From: Streptomyces sp. CG4
GTDB taxonomy: Bacteria; Actinomycetota; Actinomycetes; Streptomycetales; Streptomycetaceae
Direction of reading: 5' to 3'
DNA: 64,000 nt
Assembly (NCBI RefSeq): GCF_041080655.1
Contig: NZ_CP163526.1
Span: forward strand, 186,001-250,000
Shown piece after piece: positions 7,848 to 15,696 of the stretch. The notes beneath the pieces were generated by a model that was not told the DNA's origin, did not search any database, and saw only the letters and a list, made by a program, of their open reading frames with translations. The translations under genes were made by a program, and so were the position numbers. The stretch's first letter is position 1; each line of letters starts with the position of its first letter.

Positions 7848-8150
7848 ATGCGAGCACAGCGCATCAGGCATTATGCCGTGATATCCGCAGCAGGCTTCCT
7901 GCTGGCCGGCGGAGCCGCGATCGGCGCGGCGGGCACAGCCTCGGCAGCCCCCGCACACAACGCCTGCGGCGGTTGTCACGGCAACCAGGGCAGCGAGGGA
8001 CAGCAAGGCCACGAGGGCCAACCGGGCCACGAAGGACAGCAAGGCCACGAGGGCCAACAGGGGCACGAGGGCCAGCCGGGCCACGAAGGTCAACCTGGCC
8101 ACGAAGGTCAACCTGGCCACGAGGGCCAGCAAGGCCACGGATGCGACTGA
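7848..8150 (+). CDS. Secreted collagen-like peptide with a CXXCH motif
   Basis: A 100-residue protein. ATG at 7848 is preceded by GAAGGG. Residues 1-33 form a signal peptide (RAQRIRHYAVIS, hydrophobic core, then ASA-AP). The mature part begins HNACGGCHGNQGS, which contains CXXCH, the heme-attachment motif of c-type cytochromes. It is followed by about eight Gly-X-Y blocks of the type GHEGQP or GHEGQQ, and the end is GHGCD. The triplet pattern is collagen-like but rich in His, Glu and Gln. With three Cys and many His it could bind metal or heme. It is flanked by transposon debris; function unknown. Confidence 0.7.
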   Translation: MRAQRIRHYAVISAAGFLLAGGAAIGAAGTASAAPAHNACGGCHGNQGSEGQQGHEGQPGHEGQQGHEGQQGHEGQPGHEGQPGHEGQPGHEGQQGHGCD

Positions 8151-8229
8151 TACGACGCCGATAGCGCCGTGCCGGCCTCGGGCTGGGGCGGGCGGGGACA
8201 CCCCCGGACTGCCCGCCTCTGGTCGCTGC

Positions 8230-8256
8230 GCCCTCGGCCTGGAATGGGCCGAGGGC
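8230..8256 (+). terminator. Terminator after the collagen-like gene
   Basis: A 10-bp perfect stem (GCCCTCGGCC with GGCCGAGGGC) around a 7-nt loop, about 80 bp after the stop of the collagen-like gene. Confidence 0.65.
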
Positions 8257-8545
8257 AGCCAGGCACGGACGTAACCCCACAGCAGCACGGCAAAAGGGGG
8301 CCGACCGGAACTCCCGATGGCGTCCCGCGGACGTCCACCTGCGTCGCCACTCAGTACACCGGGATCCGTCGCGAGTGCGACCCGAACGAGAAGACCTCCA
8401 GCCTGGAGAACCGCCTGCGCGAGCTCACCAAGTAGCCGGAGATGGCCAACCGCGCGCGGATCGCGATCTCCACGGATGAGTACGCGCCGCCGGCCCGCTC
8501 CAGAGGGCCAGTCCGCTCGCCCCGGTGTACGGGAGTCGGAAGATG
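8257..8545. other. Decayed stretch with an unidentified frame end
   Basis: No intact gene. A plus-strand frame ends in YTGIRRECDPNEKTSSLENR and LRELTK (stop near 8435), which looks like the tail of a truncated gene I cannot identify. A short sequence around 8268-8290 (GTAACCCCACAGCAGCA) is also found imperfectly at 7570-7590 in the same orientation, on the other side of the collagen-like gene. Confidence 0.3.
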
Positions 8546-9451
8546 TCAGGATGCCTGGACCAGGGTGGCCAGGGGAGCTTCTGCCGCGTCTGTCGCGGAA
8601 CGCGACAGATACAACGTGGAGTGGAAGTAGCCGTGGGTCTCCCTGGCCTGCGGATCCTCACCGGCCGCGGTCACCGCGTCGATCGCGTACCGCTGCTCCT
8701 GCTCGCTGGTGAAGCGGCGTTGCGGAAACGTGTGGGTGGCGGCTCTCTCGGTGCTGAGGCCGTACGGTTCCAGGCACTTGGCGATGCGACGGTAGGAGTG
8801 GGTCCGCAGCACGAACGCGGCGACCCACACCGGGCCGTGGACGCAGTCCAGGAGCGGCCCGAAGGTGAGGGGAGACAGGAAGCTGGATCCGCCGGTAACG
8901 GTGATGAGGCGGGTGTGGCGTGCGGCCTGGCGCAGGGCCGGGCTGGGCGGCGCGGTCTCCAGATTCTCGGCGAACGCCTCCTCCAGCAGGCCGACAGCGT
9001 GCGCGTATGAGACGGCACGGGAGGCGGCGTCGAGCCCGATGACGCGGGCCGGCTCAGGGCGCCGATGCGCCGCGTAGTAGGCCCGGTCCCACTCGATCAA
9101 CTCTGCAGTGGTCAGCTCGGTGGCCTGCGGCGATGTGTAGTGGGCGTACAGGTCCTCCAGGGTGAGCTCGTGGTTGAGCAGGGCGGCGTTGATGCCGTAG
9201 GAGCAGCACAGGTCCAACACCGTGCCCGCACCTGCGGGCCGGCACGCTGTGAGCATGCGCCGGAAGATGGGCTGAGCATGATGAGGGGTCTGGTATTCCC
9301 AGGGGCTCAGCTCACGAAAGTACGCACGAGGGTCCGGCTGGTCGTAGATGCCGTCGAACTGGGTCATGGTCCCTGAGGCGAGGGCAGCCGTCTGCCGAGA
9401 GTCGCTGACCACGGGTGCTTGTGAGCCGTTCGACCGATCATGGGTCATCAC
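8546..9451 (-). CDS. SAM-dependent methyltransferase
   Basis: A 301-residue cytoplasmic protein. The class I SAM-binding motif is VLDLCCSYGINAALL near residues 78-92, with Cys-Cys in place of the usual Gly-rich pattern. An acidic turn (RVIGLDAASRAVSYA) follows, and a second sheet region ends in GYFHSTLYLSRS. The ATG at 9451 has a good ribosome site (GAGGGAAC). The substrate cannot be told from sequence. It stands alone, with the PadR-type gene upstream on the same strand. Confidence 0.72.
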   Translation of the reverse strand: MMTHDRSNGSQAPVVSDSRQTAALASGTMTQFDGIYDQPDPRAYFRELSPWEYQTPHHAQPIFRRMLTACRPAGAGTVLDLCCSYGINAALLNHELTLEDLYAHYTSPQATELTTAELIEWDRAYYAAHRRPEPARVIGLDAASRAVSYAHAVGLLEEAFAENLETAPPSPALRQAARHTRLITVTGGSSFLSPLTFGPLLDCVHGPVWVAAFVLRTHSYRRIAKCLEPYGLSTERAATHTFPQRRFTSEQEQRYAIDAVTAAGEDPQARETHGYFHSTLYLSRSATDAAEAPLATLVQAS

Positions 9452-9571
9452 GTGTTCCCTCTCGCCCTGATCCGGAACTGCCTTGCGACAACAACTAGTG
9501 GGCGACGGAGCCGGTTGAAAACAGGGCGGAGACGAAACCAGCCAGGCCCGCCTTCAACACCCACGCAGAGG

Positions 9572-10375
9572 TCACCAACTGTCCTCGCTCCGCAACCGGG
9601 TGAACCACCTGCCGGCTGTGGCATCGGGCAGCTTGTGCACACCGGCCATCACCATCGCCGACACGGCCACGAGCACCGAAACGGGCAACGCGAACAGTCC
9701 ATGTCGCGGCAGCATGACCAAGGCGGCGATGCCTGCGACCACTGCTGTCACTGCCGCACTTGCGCAGGCCCGTGCAGCCTGCACACGCCCCGCCGTACGC
9801 AGCGCTCCCACCAGGCACCCGGCCAGAGCGCCAGCGATCAGGGCGCCGATCCCCACCAGTGACGCCGACGACACCTCAGCCCACGGGCCGTCACGGAGCC
9901 AGTGCATCACGGACAGCACCAGTGCCCAGAACCCCGCCAGTATGAGCGAGTTGGTGACTCCGTGACGCGGCGAAGCGTGAAGGTGGCAGCCCGCCTCTCG
10001 TCCTCCTTGTGTGCCCACCGGATTTCCGTTGTCGCGGCCACCATTTCTTCCCCCCTCTGCCGGCGCCGTCACCGTGGTCTTGAAGTTCCCCCACGCCCGG
10101 CGCTGCTCGCCAAGGCGCGCCCGCCCCTGCTCCGTGGTGCTGTAGTACTTGCGCCCCGGACCGCCCTCCCCGGCTGCCCACCCGATCTCCACCATGCCCT
10201 CCTCCGCGAGACGGGCCAGTGCGGGGTAGAGAGTGGCGGGTTTCACCGTGTCGAGCCCAGCCGCGGGCAGCCGGCCGGGCAATGCGTGGCCGTAGCTGGG
10301 CCCTTCGGGCTCCAAGACGCCCAGCAGGCACAGCTGCAGCAGCGCGCGGGCCCACGCTCCCTGAGGTGAGGCCAC
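9572..10375 (-). CDS. PadR-type regulator joined to a membrane domain
   Basis: I use the GTG at 10375 (VASPQGAWARALLQLCLLGVL), preceded by GGAGG and GGGAG; a longer upstream frame has no features. Residues 1 to about 110 are a PadR winged helix (KPATLYPALARLAEEGMVEI, then GPGRKYYSTTEQGRARLGEQ). The remaining ~150 residues form four hydrophobic segments. In the linker (about 9955-10045) the high-third-position-GC frame shifts: an alternative reading starting MVAATTEIRWAHKEDERRAA looks more coding-like. So either this is a true fusion, or two genes merged by compensating frameshifts, perhaps at a run of six G. Confidence 0.55.
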   Translation of the reverse strand: MASPQGAWARALLQLCLLGVLEPEGPSYGHALPGRLPAAGLDTVKPATLYPALARLAEEGMVEIGWAAGEGGPGRKYYSTTEQGRARLGEQRRAWGNFKTTVTAPAEGGRNGGRDNGNPVGTQGGREAGCHLHASPRHGVTNSLILAGFWALVLSVMHWLRDGPWAEVSSASLVGIGALIAGALAGCLVGALRTAGRVQAARACASAAVTAVVAGIAALVMLPRHGLFALPVSVLVAVSAMVMAGVHKLPDATAGRWFTRLRSEDSW

Positions 10376-10698
10376 CTGACGCTCCCGGCCTCCGGCCGGC
10401 TCGGCAGCCCACCGGACGGAACGGAGAGGAAGACCCGCAGGAAGACCGCAGAAGCTGTGCACCCAGGCATGCCTGCATGGGCGGGCGCCCGTACGACTTG
10501 CGCTACCCGCGTGGTGTTCGTGGATCCGGCACCCATCCGGCACCCCTGCGCGGATTCGGGCCCCGGGGCTGCAGAGGTCGTCCTCAACGAGCAGTTGGTA
10601 CACGTCCGGCCGGGGCCGCTCGGTTCCCGGGGCGGGCACAACCAATCGCGCCCGTCACCGGCCCCGCCTCCGATCGCGGAGCACCGCCAGGCGCCACC
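10376..10698. other. Divergent intergenic region
   Basis: The region between the PadR-type gene (minus) and a small membrane-protein gene (plus). Frames run through it on both strands, but none has a family signature or a credible start. It presumably contains the PadR promoter; no operator could be identified. Confidence 0.3.
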
Positions 10699-10833
10699 AT
10701 GAACACTATGAGCAGAGGTGTCCACCGTGCCCCCGCCAGGCGGGGCCTGGTCGTCGATCCCGTGATCCTCGGCCTCGTCGTCCTCGTCGTCGCCGGGTTC
10801 CTGGTGGTGACGCTCATCCTGGCAACGGGATGA
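10699..10833 (+). CDS. Small single-span membrane protein
   Basis: A 44-residue frame starting at ATG 10699 (MNTMSRGVHRAPARRGLVV). A basic N-terminus precedes one long hydrophobic helix (VILGLVVLVVAGFLVVTLIL). No clear ribosome site is visible. Third positions are GC-rich in the hydrophobic part. The shape is typical of small membrane proteins, but chance is possible at this length. No family recognised. Confidence 0.4.
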   Translation: MNTMSRGVHRAPARRGLVVDPVILGLVVLVVAGFLVVTLILATG

Positions 10834-11476
10834 CCCCGCCGGCCCGCGCCCACCCCCCTCGCGGGCCGGCAGTCCCCGGCCGGCGCCCCGGGCCGACGGC
10901 TGCCAGCGGTACGGAGTCACCGCCGGACCCGCGGAAAAGGGCGAGCCGCTGCCGCCGCGCCCGGCCCCGGCCCCGGCCGAGGCGAACTCCCACCGACCGG
11001 GCAAGGCACTGCGCCACGTCCCAGACCCTGCCGCCGCCCGGACGGAAGGCACAGCAGACCCTCGACGCCCGCGTCGACGACCTGCCCGAAGCCGCCGTAC
11101 GGGACCGGTCACCAGCCCGGGCGCCCGGGAGGCGGGGCACTCGCTGTCACGGGTGCCCGGCCAAAGGCCGCAGTCGCCGGGGCGTGGCGATCTGCGGGAG
11201 GCCGGCGTACAGCGGCTTTCTCGGCCCTACTGCCAAAACAGCCGTTGCTGGTAGCCCGGTTGCCGCGTTACTCAGCCTCGGTGATGCAGCCGTCCGCGGA
11301 CGGCTCCTCCAGCTCGGGCCGGCCACGCGGTGGCAGGCGGTGAGCACCGCCCGGTCAGCCGGCCGCCGACTGCTGTCCTGGTCCATTCGTCTCGCCGGCG
11401 CCGGATCGCGGCCGCCGGAGACTTCGACAGCCAGGACCTTCGTGCCGTCGTGGTCGATCACACGGAGCTGCCGCGC
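10834..11476. other. No gene recognised
   Basis: About 640 bp of very GC-rich sequence between the small membrane-protein gene and the ATP-grasp gene. Several frames are open, as expected at this GC content, but none has a recognisable domain or a good start. It may hold decayed coding sequence. Confidence 0.4.
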
Positions 11477-12451
11477 TCAGGGTCTGTCGGCCCCGGGCAA
11501 GGAGCTGTGAGCGGGCCGTGTCCGCAGGGCGCGGTCGACGGTCTTGAGGACGGCAGGCACGACCTCCGTCATCCCCGGGCGCCAGCCGGGCACGGAGTTG
11601 ACCTCGCAGACGAAGAAGGCGTCCTCGTCGTCCGGGCCCTCGGAGTCGAAGAGGAGGTCCACGCCCGCGATGACGAGCCCTGCCGTACGGGCCGCGGCAA
11701 CGGCCAGGGCTTCGGCCCGCGGATGGCGGCCCAGGCACAGGGTGGGACGGCCGCCCCGGGCGAGGTTCGAGACGAGCGTACCGCTGTGGGAGGTACGCAC
11801 CTCGGCCCCCACGGGCTTCCCGTCCACCACGACCACCCTCAGGTCACGGCCGTGCGAAGCGGTCACGTACTCCTGGAGGAGGAGCGGCGCCTCCTGCTTC
11901 AGAGAGCCCGCCAGGTCGCGCAGCAAGGGCATGTCGGAGGCGAGGAACACCCGTTTGCCCTGGTAGCCGTTGACGGACTTGACCACGTACGGACCATCCA
12001 GGCCCCGGATGCGCAGCACGCCGTCCAGGGGCGCGGTGGCGTACGAGAGGGTGTTGGGCACGGGCAGTCCGGCCAGGGCCAGTTCCTGGAGCTGCCACAC
12101 CTTGTTCCGGGAGGCCATGTGCCCTTCCAGTGGGTTGAGGAGTACGGCTCCCATGCGCTCCAACTGCCGCAGCAGCGTCACCTCGCGGTCGTGGCGCATG
12201 GAGCCGGGTACCTGCCGCACGCACACCACCTTCGGCGCGGGCACGTCCAGACCGCCGAGGGTGCGCAGGAACAGCTTTCCGCCCTGGACGCCGAAGACCA
12301 GCTCGTCGGTGCGCCAGGAGACGAAGCGGTCGCCGTACGCCGCGCCGAGCGCGTCAGCCAGCTCCTGGGTCGAGCGCAATAGAGGGAACGGGTTCTCCCG
12401 GGCCAGGAGCCAGACATCGGCAGCCGTCGGCGCCGTCGCCACATCCGCCAT
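11477..12451 (-). CDS. RimK-like ATP-grasp ligase
   Basis: A 324-residue protein from ATG 12451 (MADVATAPTAADVWLLAREN) with GGGGAG upstream. The ATP-grasp fold is visible: NKVWQLQELALAGLPVPNTL, then GPYVVKSVNGYQGKRVFLA, PLLLQEYVTASHGRDLRVVV and FVCEVNSVPGW at the metal site. Relatives (RimK, LysX, graspetide ligases) join a carboxylate to an amine or hydroxyl using ATP. No obvious peptide substrate gene is attached; upstream there are only an 11-codon frame and a hairpin. The substrate is unknown. Confidence 0.8.
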   Translation of the reverse strand: MADVATAPTAADVWLLARENPFPLLRSTQELADALGAAYGDRFVSWRTDELVFGVQGGKLFLRTLGGLDVPAPKVVCVRQVPGSMRHDREVTLLRQLERMGAVLLNPLEGHMASRNKVWQLQELALAGLPVPNTLSYATAPLDGVLRIRGLDGPYVVKSVNGYQGKRVFLASDMPLLRDLAGSLKQEAPLLLQEYVTASHGRDLRVVVVDGKPVGAEVRTSHSGTLVSNLARGGRPTLCLGRHPRAEALAVAAARTAGLVIAGVDLLFDSEGPDDEDAFFVCEVNSVPGWRPGMTEVVPAVLKTVDRALRTRPAHSSLPGADRP

Positions 12452-12555
12452 GCGTGTCTTCTCCCCTTCTCCCCCTCGGTACAGGACCGGCGCCAAGCGG
12501 GTCAGTCGACCAGTCTTGCGTATGCAGCGGCGACGGGCGCGACCTTCGCCGAGCA

Positions 12556-12580
12556 GCCGGAGGGGATTTCACCCTCCGGC
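12556..12580 (-). terminator. Hairpin upstream of the ATP-grasp gene
   Basis: A perfect 9-bp stem (GCCGGAGGG with CCCTCCGGC) and a 7-nt loop, between an 11-codon frame and the ATP-grasp start. It could be a terminator or an attenuator. Confidence 0.55.
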
Positions 12581-12582
12581 CC

Positions 12583-12618
12583 TCACAGAGTGAAGTAGGC
12601 CGCCGACGAGGTAGCCAT
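12583..12618 (-). CDS. Possible 11-residue peptide MATSSAAYFTL
   Basis: ATG at 12618, a weak GGAC site 7 nt upstream, stop at 12583, and a perfect hairpin 2 nt later. The position suggests a leader peptide or a very small gene before the ATP-grasp ligase. Length alone gives little support and no family is known to me. Confidence 0.2.
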   Translation of the reverse strand: MATSSAAYFTL

Positions 12619-12704
12619 GGCTCGGGTCCTTTTCCGACGGCCCCTTCCCGAACCGCGGCTCCGCCTTCCGTCCGCGACGGCGGCGGGGCCAGATCGTCGG
12701 CGTT

Positions 12705-14131
12705 CACCCGGTGCCTCCGGGGATGCCCTGGCCTTCAGGCTGGGGAGGAATCGGATTCCTGCGGTGCAGGGCAGGAACAGCTGGATCGCCGTCTGGGCGA
12801 TCCGGCGGCCACCCCGTGGCAGGATGAGGTAGCCCACAATGATCAAGAACTCTCAACTGTCAGTCCTTATCGGGTAGGTTCGGGTGAATGACGACAGAAG
12901 CCGTCACGGGTGGGGATGCCGGGCATGCCCGGTACACGTGTCGTGTGCGCCTGTCGAAGACGGCCCGCGTGGCGCTCGAAGCGGAATGGGCACGCTGCCG
13001 GTGGATCTGGAACGAGTGCGTGGCCCGTTCGAAGAAGGCCCACACCGAGGGTGAAAAGGCCGGCCCGGCCGCGCTGGACAAGATGCTGACCCAGGCGCGG
13101 CGGGTAACTCCCTGGCTGGCCGCTGGGCCGAGTGTTCCTCAGCAGCAGTCGATACGCGATTTCGGGACGTCGCGCGCCAAGGCGCTGAAGGACATCAAGG
13201 ACCGTGTCCCGCAGCACCGCCGGGCCGGGATGCCGCGCTGGAAGAAGAAGCGGGAAACGCGGCCGACGCTGAACTGCATCCGGCGCGGTTTCCGGCTCAA
13301 AGACGGCCGTCTGCATCTCGCCGGCGACATCGTGGTGCGGGTGGTGTGGTCCCGTGAGCTTCCCGCACAGCCGTCCAGCGTGCGTGTGTACCAGGACGCC
13401 ACCGGGGCGTGGTACACCTCGTTCGTCGTACCCGCGCCCGTGAAGCCTCTCGCTCCCACGGGGCGTGTGATCGGGATCGACTGGGGTGTCAAGGAGACGG
13501 CTACCACCACATCGGACGCCCACGACCTTCCGCACCCGCAGCACGGCAGGACGGCCGCACAGAAGCTCGCCCGCTACCAGCGGATGATGGCCCGGCGCCG
13601 GCCGGCGCGCGGCCACGCCGCATCCCGCGGCTACCGGGAGGCGAAGGCGCAGACAGCCAGGCTGCCTACCAAGGTGGCCCGGCAGCGGCAGGACACCGCC
13701 CGCACATGGGCCAAGTCCGTGGTCCGTGACCACGACGTACTGGCGGTGGAGGACTTCCGCCCGAAGTTCCTCGCGAAAACCTCGATGGCGCGCAAGGCGG
13801 CCGATGCCTCGATCGGCGCCGCGAAGCGCGCGCTTGTTGAGATGGCCCGCAAGCACGGGCGCACCGTGCACCTGGTACACCCCGCGCACACCACCATGGA
13901 CTGTGCGCAGTGCGGCGCGAGAACCAAGCACGCACTACCTCTTTCCGAGAGAACCTACGCCTGCACCGCGTGCGGAGCCGTATCCCCCCGGGATAAGAAC
14001 TCCGCCCGCGTGATGCTGGTCCGGGCGGGTCTGAACCCGGCTGGTGCCAAGGGCACAAGACCCGCTGAGGCGCTGCCTCAGCAGGCAGCCTGAGCCAGGA
14101 ATCCCCTCCCTTCAGGCAGGGGAGCAGTCAA
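12705..14131 (+). mobile_element. tnpB-only IS200/IS605-type element
   Basis: The left end is estimated from a hairpin with loop TTCA (CCTGGCC-TTCA-GGCTGGG, about 12728-12745), which lies about 20 nt from the left end in the complete IS605 at 15154. The right end is placed at the TCAA at 14128-14131, after the hairpin CCCCTCCC-TTCA-GGCAGGGG. No transposase gene is present, so movement would need TnpA in trans. The left boundary is uncertain by tens of bases. Confidence 0.55.
12888..14093 (+). CDS. tnpB: TnpB, RNA-guided nuclease of an IS605-type element
   Basis: A 401-residue protein. The RuvC-like acids are visible: D in GRVIGIDWGVKETAT, E in LAVEDFRPKFL, and D in SPRDKNSARVML. The zinc finger CAQCG ... 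CTACG sits between the last two. TnpB proteins cut DNA guided by an omega RNA made from the element's right end and help retain the element. The gene appears full length. It differs clearly from the other two TnpB proteins in this window. Confidence 0.9.
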   Translation: MTTEAVTGGDAGHARYTCRVRLSKTARVALEAEWARCRWIWNECVARSKKAHTEGEKAGPAALDKMLTQARRVTPWLAAGPSVPQQQSIRDFGTSRAKALKDIKDRVPQHRRAGMPRWKKKRETRPTLNCIRRGFRLKDGRLHLAGDIVVRVVWSRELPAQPSSVRVYQDATGAWYTSFVVPAPVKPLAPTGRVIGIDWGVKETATTTSDAHDLPHPQHGRTAAQKLARYQRMMARRRPARGHAASRGYREAKAQTARLPTKVARQRQDTARTWAKSVVRDHDVLAVEDFRPKFLAKTSMARKAADASIGAAKRALVEMARKHGRTVHLVHPAHTTMDCAQCGARTKHALPLSERTYACTACGAVSPRDKNSARVMLVRAGLNPAGAKGTRPAEALPQQAA

Positions 14132-14227
14132 ATCCTGCGCCTTCCCGTCATACGGCAACTCGCCCAAGGCCTCTGACTGGTTGGTGGCACGAATCCGTCA
14201 CCGCATACCCGGACCGCGGGAGCACAC

Positions 14228-15153
14228 ATGCACGATCTAGCCGAGAGGCACGAGGGCGCCGCCGCGCTGGAGAACCTGCTGAACTCCCAACCCGGGCGAA
14301 TGGACGCGGATCGCCCCCGAGGTGGTCGACGGCATCGGTGCGCGACGCCTGCAGGAGATCATCGAGGCCACACGAGAGCGCATCGGTTCCTTCACCCACG
14401 TCTCCGACAGTCCCGACGGACTGCTCATCCACGGCACCGACGCAAGCGTCCTCGCCTGGGCACTGCCCGGCTCCGACGGCACGCTCAAGGCGCTGAGCAT
14501 CGACCGGGAGGTCCACCAGCCCTCCCGCTCCCGGCAATGGACACGGTGGGGGCCACTGTTCGCACCGGCCACTCTCAGCGCGCTTGCCGTCTGGCTGCTG
14601 TGGGAGGCAGCGACCGCCTCCTCGGTCACCGCCTGGGCCCAGGTGTGTGCCGCCGCCTTGATCGTGTGGCTGACCCTGGAGGCATTCACCGCTCCGGCGA
14701 CCCTCCCACGGTGGACCGCATACCTGATACGAGCGCTGAGTGCCGCTACGGTCCTCACCTCCTGGCGCCTGGTCCACCTGCCGCAAGGCCAAGACACCGT
14801 CACACCGGTGATCCTCCTGTGCGTGCTCGGGTACCTGGCCTGGTCGACGTACCGGACCCGTTCGCATCAGTGGGGCACGCCGCTGTCGGCACCACTGCGC
14901 TGGCCTTTCGAAGACGGCGCCTGGTGTGTCTTCCAGGGAGGCGGCAAGGCGACCAACCACCACGCGTCGATTCCCGAACAGCGCGGGGCGGTGGACCTCG
15001 TGGGGGGCCGGCCCCCTCCTGCCCTCCCGGTCCCTGCACGCCTACCGCTGCTACGGGCGCAAGGTCTACGCCCCCTGCGGCGGACAAGTGGTCTCGGCCG
15101 CCAACCGGATCGAGGAGCAGACTCCGGGACACATCCGGTACGCGCCGCTCTAC
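14228..15153 (+). pseudogene. M23 peptidase pseudogene, part before the IS605 insertion
   Basis: Starts MHDLAERHEGAAALENLLN. A frameshift near 14290 leads into NPGEWTRIAPEVVDGIGARR, a DUF3887-like N-terminal region, then four hydrophobic segments (about 14540-14850), then FEDGAWCVFQGGGKATNHHA, the start of an LysM/M23-type domain. A second frameshift at a run of six G (15002-15007) is needed to continue into HAYRCYGRKVYAPCGGQVVS and IRYAPLY. There the IS605 element interrupts it; the remainder resumes at 17075. In an intact form it would be a membrane-anchored cell-wall peptidase. Confidence 0.75.
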
Positions 15154-15252
15154 CTTTGATCTTGGCCAGTGCTCCGGCCTTCAGGCCGGATGGCGAAGGC
15201 CGTCTCAAAATAGGTGTGACCCTCACCGGAGTACGGGGCCGCAGTGTCCAGC

Positions 15253-15684
15253 TCAGCTCACGGGGCGTTGCTGCCGCTCGATGTACTGCTTGACGACGGT
15301 GAGGGGTGCGCCGCCGCAGGATCCGGCGAAGTAGGAGCCGGACCAGAAGTGTCCGCCCCACAGGTAGCGGCGGACGTGGGTGTCGTATTCCTTGCGCAGG
15401 AGGCGGGCGGAGACGCCTTTGAGGGAATTGACGAGCTTGGAGAGCTGGACTTTGGGCGGGTAGTGCACGAGGAGGTGGACGTGGTCCTGCTCGCCGTTGA
15501 ACTGCTTCAGGTCGGCCTCGAAGTCCGTACACACCTCGCGCATGATCTCTTCGCAGCGTGTCAGCATCTCGTCGGTGAACGCTCTGCGCCGGTACTTGGT
15601 GACGAACACCAAGTGGACGTGAAGGTTGTACACGACGTGACGACCGGTGCGTACATCGGGATTCGGGTTCCATCTTGGTGACAT
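15253..15684 (-). CDS. tnpA: TnpA, IS200-type Y1 transposase
   Basis: A 143-residue protein from ATG 15684 (MSPRWNPNPDVRTGRHVVYN). The HUH motif is visible as EQDHVHLLVHYPP, and the nucleophilic Tyr lies in VKQYIERQ near the C-terminus. It cuts and rejoins single-stranded ends of the element. The start is 12 bp from the divergent tnpB start, so the two share a very short promoter region. Length and motifs are normal for the family. Confidence 0.93.
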   Translation of the reverse strand: MSPRWNPNPDVRTGRHVVYNLHVHLVFVTKYRRRAFTDEMLTRCEEIMREVCTDFEADLKQFNGEQDHVHLLVHYPPKVQLSKLVNSLKGVSARLLRKEYDTHVRRYLWGGHFWSGSYFAGSCGGAPLTVVKQYIERQQRPVS

Positions 15685-15696
15685 GAACCAAATGAT

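Noticed and set aside
7956..7990. CXXCH in the collagen-like peptide as proof of a cytochrome
   Set aside because: A single motif without any cytochrome fold or maturation genes; reported only as a possibility.
7980..8145. Repeats in the collagen-like gene as CRISPR or noncoding satellite
   Set aside because: The 18-bp period is explained by Gly-X-Y codons in frame behind a signal peptide.
12354..12707. Graspetide precursor before the ATP-grasp gene
   Set aside because: The 118-codon frame overlaps the ATP-grasp start, is Arg/Pro-rich and has no acidic core repeats typical of graspetide precursors.
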